Origin: Ailanthus altissimus
Taxonomy: Eukaryota; Streptophyta; Magnoliopsida; Sapindales; Simaroubaceae
Direction of reading: 5' to 3'
DNA length: 64,000 nucleotides
Assembly: GCA_946807835.1 (NCBI GenBank)
Contig: OX327684.1
Coordinates: forward strand, 16,392,501-16,456,500
Both the position numbers and the translations under genes were made by a program. Positions 12,541 to 25,010 of the stretch are shown piece after piece. Under the pieces are notes generated by a model. It saw only the letters and a program-made list of their open reading frames with translations. It was not told the DNA's origin and did no database searches. Each line of letters begins with the position of its first letter. Positions within the stretch are counted from its first letter, which is position 1.

Positions 12541-12812
12541 TTTTTGTGTATAGGCTAGTTCATGAACCTTTGTATTTTCTTCATTTTATAAATACAATTT
12601 TATATTTTATTTTTTTGTATGACCTGCTCTTTCTCTATATTTTGTCTTGGTGAGTATTGATGCAGACTTGTTCTCTTATAACATTAACTTGAAATATATA
12701 AAATTTAAATGAGATCTTGCTCGAGTCTTGGCAAGACAACTCATTTTAAGTGGCACAATGTAGACAAGCATCCTGTGAAAAAGGGAAATATTTCCAAACT
12801 TCAGAGACTAAG

Positions 12813-15652
12813 TGTAGTAACCAGTATCCACGACTGGTAAGAATAAGTATTTATATATGTATAAATATACGTATTTTATGTGTATGTTGGTGATACTTGA
12901 ATTATATATTGTTATTAGTAATATTTTTATAGGTTAAGGATATACGATTAGTATTGGATTTATTTGTATGACTTTAGATTTATTTTAGGGACCAAATTGT
13001 TATACTTTAAAAGTTTTGGGGGCAAATTCGTAAATATCAAAAATTAGCCTCTTAGTATAAAAATACACTTTTGAACCCTAATTTACCATTTTTAGGTCGA
13101 GCTACCCATTTTAAGAGAGAGAAGAGAGAAATAGAGGAGAGAGAAAGAGAAGAAGAAGAAGAAAAAGAAGAAGAAATTGGAATTTTGGATCTTTAGAGGT
13201 ATATCACAACTAATTATCAATTTATTGGTGTTAATTAAGTTAATTTATTTAAGTTTTGATTTTTGGAAATATGTATAATTGAGGATTTGATGTGTATTTC
13301 GTTTGATATTGTGAGAATTGATGATGATTTATAAGATAGCTTGATAAATCATGATGAATTGTGGAATTTCTGCTTGATAGTCTCTTGATCCAGGAATTTT
13401 ATAAATTTTTGTAATTCGATTCTGGTTTTGAATTTTGAGTATATGAAATTAAACAGGTTTAGGATCATCTTAGACTTTGAATCTATTCAAAATTCTGGAA
13501 ATTGAATTTGTTGTGAATTTACCAAAATGACCCTGAAATTCTGGAAATTTCCTGTGTAAACAGTATAATACAGTGGAAAATAATTTTTGACCTACTGAAT
13601 GATCTTTAAAAATTACGAATTTATGGAATATGATAAGTTTATATGTCTAATGTGATATACTCAGAAATGAGAATTTAGATCAATGTGGTTGAAGTGTTAT
13701 GATTTTCTAAAGTGTATCAGCTCATTACAGTATTTGATTAACAAGTTTTTAAAGCTAGAGAATAAAATAGTTTTAAAATACTTTTGGCAGTTATTTTGAA
13801 GTAAAATATTTATCATGAATTGGAATATGTGTCAAGAGTATTTCTGTGGTAGTTTTACAATTTTTGAGTTAGTATATGATTTTATAAAATTAAGAGATTT
13901 AATACTGTTCAGTAAGTATCTTGATCCTGTCAGGTTAGTAGTTTGGATTCGATGATGTGTATGGAATGGATTGTGTAGGAATTTTGATAAAATATTCATA
14001 TATAAGAAGGATATATGAGTCAAGAATGGTATATTTTGATTTTGGAGTAATTGGACATCATTTGATGTATTAGAAAATTTTGTTAAGTGTAAGTGGTCAG
14101 AATGATAGGTTTTGAGAAACCAAGTATTTAGACCAATTTGATGTGATAAATGCATTGTGTATAATTTTGTAAGGTATTTAAAGTATTTTGTGTGAATTGT
14201 GAGGCTTATGAAAGGATTAATCTCCATTGATAGGTTAAGGAGATTTAAGCCTTGTAGCTGAAAGTGTTAAGAGGTAAGTATACTAGACTTTTTACTGAAA
14301 TCACAATAAACGTAGTAATTGTTTTGTATGATTTTGTAAATATGGTTAGGAATATGTTTATGTTATGTCAAAGTATATTTTGATATGAAATGTAAAGATA
14401 TGTATTTATGAATGTGAGCATGGACATACATGTGTTTTTGAAAGTGAGCTTTCAAAATAAGATATGTTTAACAAAGAAAGCTTTTGAAGTGTAATATGTC
14501 CATGAGAAATATTTTGTGTTTTGAGGGTACTTGAACTCACTGTTAACTTAGTAGGCATTTTATGTGATTTGTGGAGCTTTTATGTGTGGCATTTCCTTCG
14601 AGATTGGTATATGTTATGTGTTCCGTATGTAGGGAAGATCCTATTGGTACCTAAAGGAAGAGTGAGTCATCACATTCGTGTGGTGGCGTATTGGTGCATG
14701 TGAGAGGACTCACCGATGATCAGGGTGAGGGTTTGGCTTTTACCTTCGGGCATAAGCATTATATATGTGTAATTTAAAGGCCTCACTTGTACTATTCCTC
14801 TCATACGGTATGTCACCTACGAGTGACATTTGGCTCATTATGTGATATGTGATATGTAAGTCCTACTAAGTAGTAGTTGAGTGATGGTATTCCTATTATG
14901 TGTTTTGAAAGAATGTGTAAGCGCTTACATGATATGTGATTTGATAAGATTATGATTTTGATTGATCACAGCATATCATACATATGCATTGTGTACATAT
15001 ATGTATTTGTATTTGAGATATGAAAAACTAGTATGCTTACTGAGTTTTATACTCATTATAGTTTATGGTGATTTCAGGTAAATAAGGTGCATGTGTGCTT
15101 AGCGGATTTGGCAAGGCTTCTGCTGTTTCTTGGGTTCCCTAAGTTGCTAAGTTACTGAGTGTTTCATTTGGGGACGCGTGGGATATGATATTTAATTTGT
15201 CCCTATTGAATAAATACTTATGTATTATTTCATTGTGTGTGGATTGGATTTGGTTTAAGTTTTATAAAGTGTGGTTATTGGATGATTTTAAGTAAGAATT
15301 TGCAATGGATATATTATGGGCTCCCGGTAACAAAGTTGCTACTGGTGACGTAGTAGAGTGTTAATCTCTGAGAAAACTCTACGTATCTCCGGTTTAATAA
15401 TTGTCCCAGTCATAATTCAATTACTATAATTCTGAAAGAAATTGAAATGAATGTTTAAATATTGTCAAGAGAAGTTTATATTTATATGTTAGGTTATGGT
15501 TGATTTTAGTGTTGAACTTACTAGCAACTTGCTAAGGATTCCTGTGTTGAATGAAAGTTGAAAATTTTGTGTAATATTATTTATGAGTGCACATGCAGTG
15601 AATGAATGTAAGTGATGTCGTGTGTCGGATCTTTTGGGTCTGGGGCGTGACA
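12813..15652 (+). mobile_element. Large solo LTR (2,840 bp), chromovirus (Tekay/Del)-like
   Basis: It starts TGTAGTAACC, ends GGGGCGTGACA, and is flanked by a perfect 5-bp duplication CTAAG (12,808-12,812 and 15,653-15,657). Long LTRs with a TGTAACACCC-like start and a GGGGCGTGACA end are typical of plant Tekay/Del chromoviruses. A purine-rich leader (GAGAGA/GAAGAA, 13,110-13,175) follows an ACCCTAA block. GATTTCAG near 15,078 looks like a splice acceptor late in the LTR. No gag or pol is present. The open frames inside show no protein features. Host: the Tat-like element. Confidence 0.9.
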
Positions 15653-15834
15653 CTAAGTATAAAAGCTTGCTCAAATAGATAAAATGATTTATAATTACCC
15701 TTAAAGTAGTATGTCGATCCACTATTATTAGGTCAACTAGAATGATGCTTGAGTGGATTAATTATTAATTATTGAATAAGCCAAGTAGTAAATCAAAAGA
15801 AATATGTTTAGCTAATCAAGCAAGAAATATGTCA
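15653..15834. other. Tat-like element interior between solo LTR and tandem array
   Basis: AT-rich, with imperfect repeats related to the 53-bp array that follows. Nothing coding is seen. Confidence 0.4.
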
Positions 15835-16035
15835 AGCCGGTCAAGTAATGTTATGTAAATAATCATACCAAAGAAGTGGTGTTGAGCCGATAAAGTAATA
15901 TTAACATGTAAATAATCATACGAATGAAGTGGTGTTGAGTCGATTAAGTAATATTACAAGTAAATAATCATACTAATAAAGTGGTGTTAAGTCAATCAAG
16001 TAATATTAACATGTAAATAATTATACTTATATGTT
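15835..16035 (+). repeat. 53-bp tandem repeat, about four copies
   Basis: The block GTAAATAATCATAC occurs at 15,855, 15,908 and 15,960, with a fourth degenerate copy near 16,013. The rest of each unit carries AGTGGTGTTGAG and AAGTAATATTA. It lies downstream of gag-protease in the Tat-like element. Confidence 0.85.
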
Positions 16036-16141
16036 GAGCTGACTTGCAAAGATTAACCTTAGTAGTATGCTGGTTGCATCTTGAATCATCTTGTTTTATA
16101 ATTTGTGGAGACATGTTGAGCTTTATAACATGCTTCTGGTT

Positions 16142-16825
16142 AACCCCTTGAGTGTCGCACCTCTGAGGGTTTACCTCTAAGAGCATTACCCCACTTGGCT
16201 GATGGTTCTAGGTAACTTCTTGAGTGTCGTACCCCTATAGAGTATATCATTAAGGGCGTTGCACTTTAAATTCTTAGACAACCCTTTGAGTGTCGCACCT
16301 CTGATAGTTTACATCTAAGAGCATTACCGCACTCAGCTGATGGTTTTGGGTAACTACTTGAGTGTCGTTCCCCTACAGAGTATACCTCTAACAATGTTAC
16401 TCTTTAAATTTTAGACAACCCTTTGAGTGTCACACCTCTAAGGGTTTACCTCTAAAAGCGTCACCCAGCTCGGTTGATGGTTCTGGGTAACCCTTTGAGT
16501 GTCGCACCCTTATAGAGTATACCTCTAAAAATGTTGCTCTTTAATTTTCTAAACAACCCCTTGAGTGTCACATCTAAGGGTTTACCTCTAAGAGTGTTAC
16601 TTGACTCGATTGATGGTTCTAAGTAACCTCTTAGAGTGTTACACCCCTACAGAGCATACCTCTAAGGGTGTTTCTCTTCAAATTCTTAGACAACCCCTTG
16701 AGTGTCACACCTTTGAGAGTTTACCTTTAAGAGCATTACCCAACATGGCAGATGGTTCTAGGTAACCTCTTCTAGTGTCGCACTCTCACAGAGTATACCT
16801 CTAAAGACGTTACTCTTCTTTGGTT
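16142..16825 (+). repeat. 137-138-bp tandem array, five units, each a dimer of about 69 bp
   Basis: Units start at AACCC(C/T)TTGAGTGTC at 16,142, 16,280, 16,417, 16,555 and 16,692. Each has two related halves: one with GAGTGTCGCACCTCTGAGGG and one with GAGTGTCGTACCCCTATAGAG. Both halves then have a TA(T/C)CTCTAAGAGC-like stretch. Tandem arrays at this place, after the coding domains, are known in Tat/Ogre elements and can seed genomic satellites. Confidence 0.92.
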
Positions 16826-17039
16826 TTCCATTTATTGGGAAGTATGGGTAGCCGTTTAAGTCAAATTGCGAGCAGTCATTCATTTAGGCAGATATGCGAG
16901 GAAATAATAATCTTTATTAAAAACGCTTTTGTTGATATGTGACAAATATAAAAAATTTAACTTTCACAAAAATAACATAATTCTATAGGTAAAAATTGTT
17001 CAACTTTCCCTAGATTCTCACTACTTGCCTGTTAGCTTC

Positions 17040-19400
17040 TTTATTGGTTCCGAAAATTCTTTGTCTTTTCTTTATGGCTCTATGGTGGTTATGCAGATGG
17101 TTTTCTTTACCGATACAGCGTAACGACTTCTAGCTATCTTCTAATCTTCTACTACTACCCTTATTCCTTCTCCAAATAAGAACTTGAGTTTCAAGTAATG
17201 TATGGACATGGCTGCATTAGTATTCCTCGCCAATGGTCACCCAAGTAGGATTTTGTAAGGGAATGGCTAGTCGACCACTATGAACTTGATCATAATTATT
17301 TTCTCTTATGGCTTCTATCCCATAGTTAGGGGCAGGGTACTATCCTGATTGGCATTATATATCTTTCTCTGAACCCTTACAAGGGGGTTTAGATTTTTTT
17401 ATATATGCAAGTTCTTTATTTTTAGTTTGTCCAGGTTGTCTTTAAAAATTATGTTAACCGAACTACTTGAGTCAAAGAATACCTTGTTTACCTCTAACCC
17501 AGCAACCTTGTTAGCTATCACAAATGTGTCATCATAGGGGTAGCTTACTCCCCGGGCATCTTTCTCTGTGAACATGATAAAAAATTCTTGTTATAATCTC
17601 GGTCTTTTGTTTATGAACATATTGTACATAACCTGATGCCCTATTATAGAATAGCATGAATAATATTTTCTTTATTGGTTGGAGTCACTGGCCAACATTG
17701 GTCCTCCAAAGAAAATCATTGTGGCATTAGGGTTTAACCTGCTTGGACAATCAGTGAGTGGTTGCGCTGTCTATCCACTCAGAACTCTGCTAGATAGTTG
17801 TTCCTCATCAAAGCGTCCATTTGCTTTTTTAACTCTAGACATTCTCCTGTGGCATACTCTAGACTGTGGTGGAACTCACACCATCTTCTTAGGTTTGTTC
17901 GTTGTTTTGGTTCTTTACCTCTATTAAAGGCTTTCTTGAGTAAGCCTCTATCCTTAATGGCTTCATAGACATCTTTTAATGAAACATCTAAGGGAAGGAA
18001 ATTTATAATATATGCTATCTTTCTTTCTTCTATAGGGTACTTCTTAGGATTTCTGGGACTCCTAGGCTGTTAGAAATGATTATCATTGGGTTGGTATCTA
18101 TTCAGCTTATCGTTCCTCAAAGTAGGAGGTATATTGCACCTGTTCATATTTTTCGTCCTTTGCTAAAGTCGGTGCTTATTGTCCACTCTTTGGTACTTTG
18201 AGGGTGGTAGCGACCTTCTCATTCTTCCACTATATCTCTCACTTTCTTTCATGTGAATTTGACCCTGCGTAAATTCTGTGGTTGATCTCTTTGCATCCTC
18301 TTCTTCTTCTATGACAATGTACTTGGATGACTTATTGTACGCTGCCGTATAGCTAAGAATATTATTTTCTGGCAGGTAATACTAGAACTTGTTCAGTTTT
18401 AATATCGACCAGAGTGCTTCTAAAGCTATTGGTTGATCAAATCCATCTAATGCGATCACCTCCTTATGGACACATTCGGACGTAGTCTTTTAAGCTCTTA
18501 TTCCTTCCCTGCTTGTCTTGCTTAAGGTCATTAGTGTTCTTTACCATCTCACAAGAACCCCAAAAATGTTGAGCAAACTTTTCTATAAGCTCATACTAAG
18601 AGAAAATACTATGCTACTTTAACCCTATATACGAGAGAAGAGCTGAATCCTTGAGACTTATATGAAAAATTCTGCACATCTGGTCTTGCCAGAGCCTTAC
18701 TATTGAGAATAGATCAGTTACTTAATCCACATAATAGTTAGGGTCAGTGACTCATCCGTTTAACAGTTTGAATTTGCTTGGTAAACTTTATGTCCCTCAA
18801 CTCATCTATTAACGGTGATTTCCTCTCGCTTTCAGTTTTCTTTGGGGGAGGTTGTTCTTTTTTTTTTCTCTCTTTTTCTTCTAAGAGATTTTTCAACATC
18901 TATTCCAAATTACTAACCTTATCCTTTATGGGCTGCTTGGTATTAGGCTGTTTAGAATGTCGGCCATACTACTTGATCAGAGTCTCTGACTCGTGACACC
19001 TTTTGTTCAGGAGGCATTTGACTGTGCCTTACCACATCTTCCAAGTCATACAGGGTTTCTAACCTTCCCCTCCCATCCAATCTGTTTTGAATCTGAACTT
19101 CTATGGCCTGGGGGTTTTTCCTTTCATTATTTCTTACTTCTCATTCTTCTCTTTTTCTATTTTTGATTAACTCCACCATAAGTTGCCTTAATTCTTCTCT
19201 TTCTTCCCTTAACGTTCGTAACTTATTCTGAATTTCTGTCGACAATGAAGTTTTTAGAGGGTTTGCCGAGTTTGCTGAATGGATTCCTCGGCCTTTGTTT
19301 CTACCCAAATTGATTGCCTATTGTCTTGTTGGAGGATTTTGGCTAGTGGACGAGTGTTATGCCATTTCAAATGCTTGATTATAAGCCTGTGACAAAGCTT
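17040..19400 (-). pseudogene. Gypsy (Tat-like) gag and aspartic protease, decayed
   Basis: Minus-strand frames give the order of Gag then protease. An N-terminal charged region rich in REEREEL-like runs (19,250-19,050) is followed by a capsid-type block with LIEKFAQHFWGSCEMV and KQDKQGRNKSLKDYV (about 18,620-18,470). A zinc-finger-like block comes next (about 17,890-17,790): WCEFHHSLEYATGECLELKK, then QMDALMRNNYLAEF. The protease follows (about 17,500-17,060): VFFDSSSSVNIIF in place of the usual DTGSS, and farther on HYLKLKFLFGEGIRVVVED. Stops and frameshifts are spread throughout, and the protease has lost its canonical Thr-Gly. Gag packages the RNA and protease matures the polyprotein. Sequence changes to tandem repeats where RT would be expected, so pol was lost before or during spread. 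Confidence 0.8.
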
Positions 19401-19409
19401 TTGTCTCAA

Positions 19410-19427
19410 TTTCCATAGTCGGTACCA
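19410..19427 (-). promoter_or_regulatory. Degenerate primer-binding site of the Tat-like element
   Basis: The minus strand reads TGGTACCGACTATGGAAA just after the 5' LTR. It resembles the TGGCGCCGTCTGTGGGAA type found in plant Gypsy elements, with several mismatches. The gap to the LTR end (about 17 bases) is longer than usual. Confidence 0.5.
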
Positions 19428-19444
19428 CAAACTATTAAAAACAA

Positions 19445-20357
19445 TGTCTTTCAGACCAATGAGCTTTAATTTTATTTGGTTGTAAGAATTGAAACCTTGA
19501 GCCTTATTTGTTGGGCTCGTAACTTTGAGATCACTGGGTTTCTGATTGCTGTGATACCTGCAAGCATAAAGAAAAAACTGTCGTTCAGACTTTGCGGGGG
19601 GTAGTTCTAGTAAAACCTCTCTGATGCTTATGTCAGGTGTCTTGTTTATGAGAGAGAGGTTGAAGAAAAAAGTAAAGAGTTCTGAGATAAGAAGTTGTCA
19701 GTTCAAGATTTAAAATTTAGATTTCGAATCCTCTGTTTGAGTCGTTTACCTCTCTTTATATAGCATCGGTTTTCTTAGGGTTTTGTACTTATCTTTGCCG
19801 AATTTATGGTTATTTTGGGTAATCTTCTAATTCTTTGGCATGATTTGAGGATATACTCTAAACTAGTGTGGTTTTATCTCCAAAATAGCACTGATTTCCT
19901 CTTTAGATAATTTGCCTTATCTAGTTTGCCTTGTATTTTTCTTTTAAGTCGTTAAGTACTGTTCGATTCTTGGGCTTGTGCAGATTTGGAGACCATGTAG
20001 AAGCAGGTCGATAAATTTGTCGCGCTAGTCTTCTTACGATATACTATTATAGTGGTTGGTTTAGGTCTTTACTTGGTATGCTGGGTAGGTCCTGGACAAG
20101 TCGCTGTGCATTGATCAGTAGTTATATGAATGGCTTTGGTAGAGTTTGTGTTGATCTGAGCTGGTCAGTCTTATTTGAGTCATTTAGTCTGATAAAACAG
20201 TAGGTCATATGCCTTTGCTCATTTAGATGATACTTGATCGATTTGCTCTTATTGTCCAAGGCTCTTAATCTTTTAAGTCTTTGGGCTGGCCCCTAACTAA
20301 GCCTAATTTGTGGTAGATATCTGAGCTTCTGGGTATTGGGTCATTTGAAGAATTTCA
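19445..20357 (-). repeat. 5' LTR of the Tat-like element
   Basis: Direct repeat of 6,870-7,777. It runs from TGTCTTTCAGACC to GAAGAATTTCA on the plus strand. Gag follows on the minus strand, so this is the 5' copy. Confidence 0.88.
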
Positions 20358-21028
20358 TAGAGGAATAATTAATATTATTGATTTTTTAAGAAAAAATTTG
20401 AAAATTTTAAAAGTACTTTTTATAATGTAAATTAAGTATAAAAATCAAGTTATTTGTTTTTTTTTGAAAAAGTACTGAATTGCATGGGAAATTGTGTTTT
20501 TGTTTGTTGTGTAGGTGTAAAGTAGTCATTTCATTATTTGTTTAAAATTAAAAGGGAAATTTAGTCTTTTCACACAATTTTGTTAATTTTAATGGAATAT
20601 TCTCTAATGATTGGATATTATTGTCTTTTTTTTAAACCAATGAGTATTACTGAAATTAGGCAATATCTTGAGGGAAAATTATTGCCTATTTTTTTAAAAT
20701 AATGAGTATTATTGAAATTAAATAATACATTGAAAGTATTTACGATAATATCTCATTTTCATATACTATGAGAGGGAGTGCAAGAGTAATTTTGAGAATA
20801 AAGAAGACTCCTCGTATCCCAACCAACATGTTTCTATATTTCAACCATGTGATTATTTTGTATAAAAATATCTTTAATCCTTATTAAAATAATTAAAATA
20901 CTATTGAATTATTAAGTTAAGTATACTTACATTGTAATGGTTTAAATTAATTTAATGTAAGAAAAAAATTTAACACATTTAGAAAGACAAGGAATCATTT
21001 AAAAAAAAGTTATATATAATCTTTAAAA
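20358..21028. other. AT-rich spacer
   Basis: No coding signal. A block of about 70 bases is imperfectly duplicated (AATGAGTATTACTGAAATTA near 20,639 and AATGAGTATTATTGAAATTA near 20,701). Confidence 0.5.
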
Positions 21029-21238
21029 TTTAAAAAAAAAAATGAAGTTGTTAAAATTAGTTAAATGCAATATTTGTACATAATAAGAGAGGAATACATT
21101 AATACAAGAAAGAAAAATGAGTTGGATAAGATAAAAAAGATATATAAAAGATGAAAGAGAAAATAATACTACTATTATTATAATGGAGTTCATTAGTAGT
21201 TGAATAATTTTTAAAAATATAATAATTACACCTAAGCG
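21029..21238. repeat. Single arm of the foldback (MITE-like) family
   Basis: It follows the left-arm order of the full foldback elements at 31,098 and 44,947: TTAAAATTAGTTAAATG, then AATATTTGTACATAATAA, GAGTTGGATAAGATA, TGGAGTTCATTAGTAG. The second arm is absent or replaced by microsatellite. Confidence 0.75.
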
Positions 21239-21273
21239 CTCTCTCTCTCTCTCTCTTATATATATATATATAT
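21239..21273. repeat. Compound microsatellite (CT)n(TA)n
   Basis: A CT run (about 21,239-21,256) passes directly into a TA run. A short minus-strand open frame across it is low complexity and not a gene. Confidence 0.95.
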
Positions 21274-21429
21274 GGATTATTTTACAATACTGAAATTTTT
21301 TTAAAGTATTAATAATAGAATAATTTATAGCCATTAGATTAATAGTTGAAAATCATGACCCTTAATTCCCTTATTAAAAGATTAACCTGCTACTTAAGTG
21401 ACATGTCACCTTTAAATACTATTCAAGCA

Positions 21430-22440
21430 TAAGGTTATTTCTTTTACGAATATTATGTTTTATTTATCATTCTTAGGTGATATATAATATTAATGTGAAT
21501 ATACAAGTTCAATGTTGATTTATAAATTTGATATTCTATTTACAAGATTTAGTTTAATTTACAAGTAAAACAAATTATATACAAGGTTGATATTGATTTA
21601 TAAACATATGTTAAATTTACACATGGTATGTGTAGTTTACAAATTTATGTATACTTTTACATTATTGTGTTGATTTATAATTTTTTTATTTTAAATTATT
21701 TTTAAAATATTATTTTTCATTTACTATTTATTAGTTATAAATACATTTTTTACATGAATTTACAAGTTCAATTTTGATTTATAAATTTTACATTATATTT
21801 ACAAGATTTAGTTTAATTTACAAGTTTAAAATATTATTTACAAGTTCGATATTAATTTATAAATATTATGTTAAATTTACATATCGTGTGTGTAATTTAC
21901 AAAATTTATGTCTGCTTTTACATATTTGTGTTCATTTATAATTTTTTTATACTTATATTAAATTCTTTTACGAGTATTATGTTTCATTTACCATTATTTA
22001 TTAATATATATAATTTTTATATGAATATATAAGTTTAGTGTTGATTTACAAATTTTACATTATATTTATAAGATTTAGTTTAATTTACAAGTAAAAAGTA
22101 TCATATATAAGTTTGATATTGATTTATAAATGTTATGTTAAATTTATATTCATATATGTAGTTTATAAAATTTATGTCTACATTTGCATATTTGTGTTGA
22201 TTTATAATTTTTTTACTTAATTTAATTTGTTTTTATGAATATTATGTTTCATTTACCATTTTTTTAGTGATATATATAATTTTTACGTGAATATATAAGT
22301 TCAATGTTAATTTATAAATTTTACTTTATATTTATAAGATTTAGTTTAATTTACAAGTAAAAAGTATCATATACTAGTTTAATATTGATTTAGAAATGTT
22401 ATGCTAAATTTACACGTCATATTTGTAGTTTGCGTAGTTG
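21430..22440 (+). repeat. AT-rich tandem repeat, four units of about 262 bp
   Basis: Units begin near 21,437, 21,700, 21,962 and 22,225. Each runs TTTTACGAATATTATGTTTC, then ATATAAGTTCAATGTTGATT, ACAAGATTTAGTTTAATTTA, GATATTGATTTATAAATG, TTATGTTAAATTTACA. Divergence is moderate. A further scrap (TTTTACAAATATTATGTGTC) occurs near 24,894. No coding content. Confidence 0.88.
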
Positions 22441-25010
22441 ATTACTTAATTATTAGCTTTTGATATAAATTATTAATTTTTTAATTCGTAGTCCACAAAT
22501 ACTACAATTTATTTATATGATTTTAAAATACAATTGAATTGTTATGTTTAAATATATAGGTGCAATGTTAATTATCAATTTTTCTATTGCAATTATAAGT
22601 TTTAACACCGTTTAAACTATAATTGAGGTGATCTTTTATTTGAAAATCAAGGTTTATGTCCTTTTTGAATAAATAGACAAATGCACTACCGACCAATGAA
22701 ATTATCATAGAATGTATTTACAAGCATTACAAAGATAATAATGTTTATACTAGTTTTATATTTAGTATTTATTTAAAAAAATTTATATTACAAAATATAT
22801 CTTTTAGCATTTGTTTTACTTTTATAATATTGTGATTCTAGTGGTTAATTTAAAGAATGTTAATTAATGGTTTACTTGTAAGACAAAATACAAAATATTT
22901 AATTATGTTAAAAAATTTGACTGACCTTGATTATAGAGAACAACAAAAGTAGTAATTATTCAGTTTGATTTGGATTTAAAATTCTTATAGTACCTTTAAA
23001 ATGAACAATTTTATCAACATCCAACTTCCTAAGTAATAATTTGTTTTTTTTTTTATACAAATGAGTTGTTTTTTTTTTATACAAATGAGTTATTGAGATC
23101 AAAATAATAAAACTTTTGTCATTCCATAGTTTTGGAAGTGATTTGTATATTTTAACAAATTAATATTTAACTTCTATCTTACCAAAGAAAATTAAATTAA
23201 ATTAAATTGTAAATATTTTAAATATAATAAGTTTTTTTATTGCTACTTACTACCTTCATATTAGTGCAGTTAAGTTACACGTTATATAGATATGAATCCA
23301 AGTTATGTATAAATAGTCATTCATATTTAAATTGTTATATTTTCTTTAATTTGCGCATAAGAATTTTAATCTCACTTCCTATTTAGAAATTTCATTAATT
23401 CTATGGTAAATAATAAATAGATAATACATTCATTTAGTCTATAACTTTATCTACATTTAATTTTTTTTAAAAATAATTCAATACATAATAATTAGTGTTG
23501 TATCCAAGAGTTAATATTAATAACAATTTCTACATAATTTTGTTGTAAAAATTAATATCTTTACATAATAAATATAAATTTCATATGCAAATATTAAATG
23601 CTTAAACAAGATGCTAATGATAGTATATTTATTAAAACAAGAGTTAATAAAGTAAGAATTAACCACAATTAAAATTATTATTCTAATTAGATGATCAATT
23701 CATCTTAATCGAACCTATGCATTATGATGTTATTTTGAAGTGTCATAAACCACATTGGTTAAAACATATAATATTATCAACTAATTGTATATTTTATTTG
23801 ATTTTTAGCATACTATATTACTAATCGAAAGACTATTATTCAAAAGAATATAATCAATTACCATAGTGGTAGTATATATTTTCAAATATCTCCATTAATA
23901 AACTTAAATTTATTAGAATATAAAAATTAAAAAGTTAGATAAAATGATTTGCTAAAGTGTTATATATTAATTTTGTATATAAAGAAATTTTTTATTTTCT
24001 TAATGTGCATAAATTTTATAAGTTGAATACGACATATAAATTTTATGAGTTAATAAATCAATATACTTTTTTTTTAGTTAAAAACAACTTCATTTTGTAT
24101 GATAAATTAATATGAAGTGATGAAATTCACAATTTTATTAAATTATTTTTATTTTTTTATATTGAGTAATGTTGTTTTTATTTACTTTGTATCCCAAATT
24201 AGTATCTTTATTATGAAATAACATTCATTGATAGATATAATTATAATGTCGCATTATTAATCAATTAAAAAATTTATAAATGATAGTATAGGACACTTTT
24301 TCATTACTTTTTTTTTTGTATTATATATTTTTCACTTTTTTTTTTAAATTGCAATTCGATATGGCCCATACCCATAATGGCGCTCTTTCAATTTATTAAA
24401 TTAAAAAATAATTTAATTGAAAGACTAAATATGTGAAATTTAGAAATATGTAAAAACAAATGTAAAATAGCTAAATATTTTTAACTTTAAATTTGCCATT
24501 TTGCAATTTAATTTAAAATATTTTTTAAAAAAACAAAGCCGGATATTAATTTTATCTAGTGGTCTACAACACTTGCAATATTCTTTTTAAAATTTGTTTA
24601 ACCGTATTGCTAATAAGTTAACAAAATCTATAAAATAATTGAATTTCTAAAATAATAAATTAAATCTATATAGAATCAATAGAAACTTGATTTATTAATG
24701 TACTTGACTTCAGTATAATTTAGGGGCAAACACAATGAAGTCTTTTGATCACTATAATTAATTGATTGTAGGATAATAGTATTAAATAATTTTTCGTCAT
24801 AAAATAATCGTAATAAATATTTTTATGTTGGTTATTATTATTTTTAAAATTGTAAATAAGGCATATAATTTTATTTTTATGTAATATAAATTATTTTACA
24901 AATATTATGTGTCATTTACCAGTTTTTAAATTTCACCTAATAAATTCATTCCAAAATTTGTATATTTTGTTTGTATTCTATTGTCAGATAATCTCAATGT
25001 AATTTTTTTT
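22441..25010. other. Featureless AT-rich DNA
   Basis: Very AT-rich with short direct repeats (for example a doubled TTTTTTTTATACAAATGAGTT near 23,044-23,088). I see no coding frames or element termini. Confidence 0.5.

Larger units (their letters stand above)
6870..20357 (-). mobile_element. Tat-like Gypsy LTR retrotransposon lacking reverse transcriptase (TR-GAG type), with nested insertions
   Basis: Two direct repeats of 908 and 913 bases (6,870-7,777 and 19,445-20,357) bound the element. Read on the minus strand, each LTR starts TG and ends CA. The order on that strand is 5' LTR, a degenerate primer-binding site, gag and aspartic protease (about 19,400-17,040), two tandem arrays (16,825-15,835), an ORF on the opposite strand (about 8,740-12,540), and the 3' LTR. 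An extra ORF antisense to gag-pol is a known feature of Grande/RIRE2/Retand-type Tat elements. No RT, RNase H or integrase is visible, so mobility would depend on proteins from a relative. Two solo LTRs (10,699-12,237 and 12,813-15,652) are nested inside. Without them the element is about 9.1 kb. No 5-bp target duplication is obvious at the outer ends. Confidence 0.82.

Noticed and set aside
13832..14227. 131-codon open frame on the minus strand
   Set aside because: Lies wholly inside the solo LTR at 12,813-15,652. No protein features, and LTRs of this type are non-coding.
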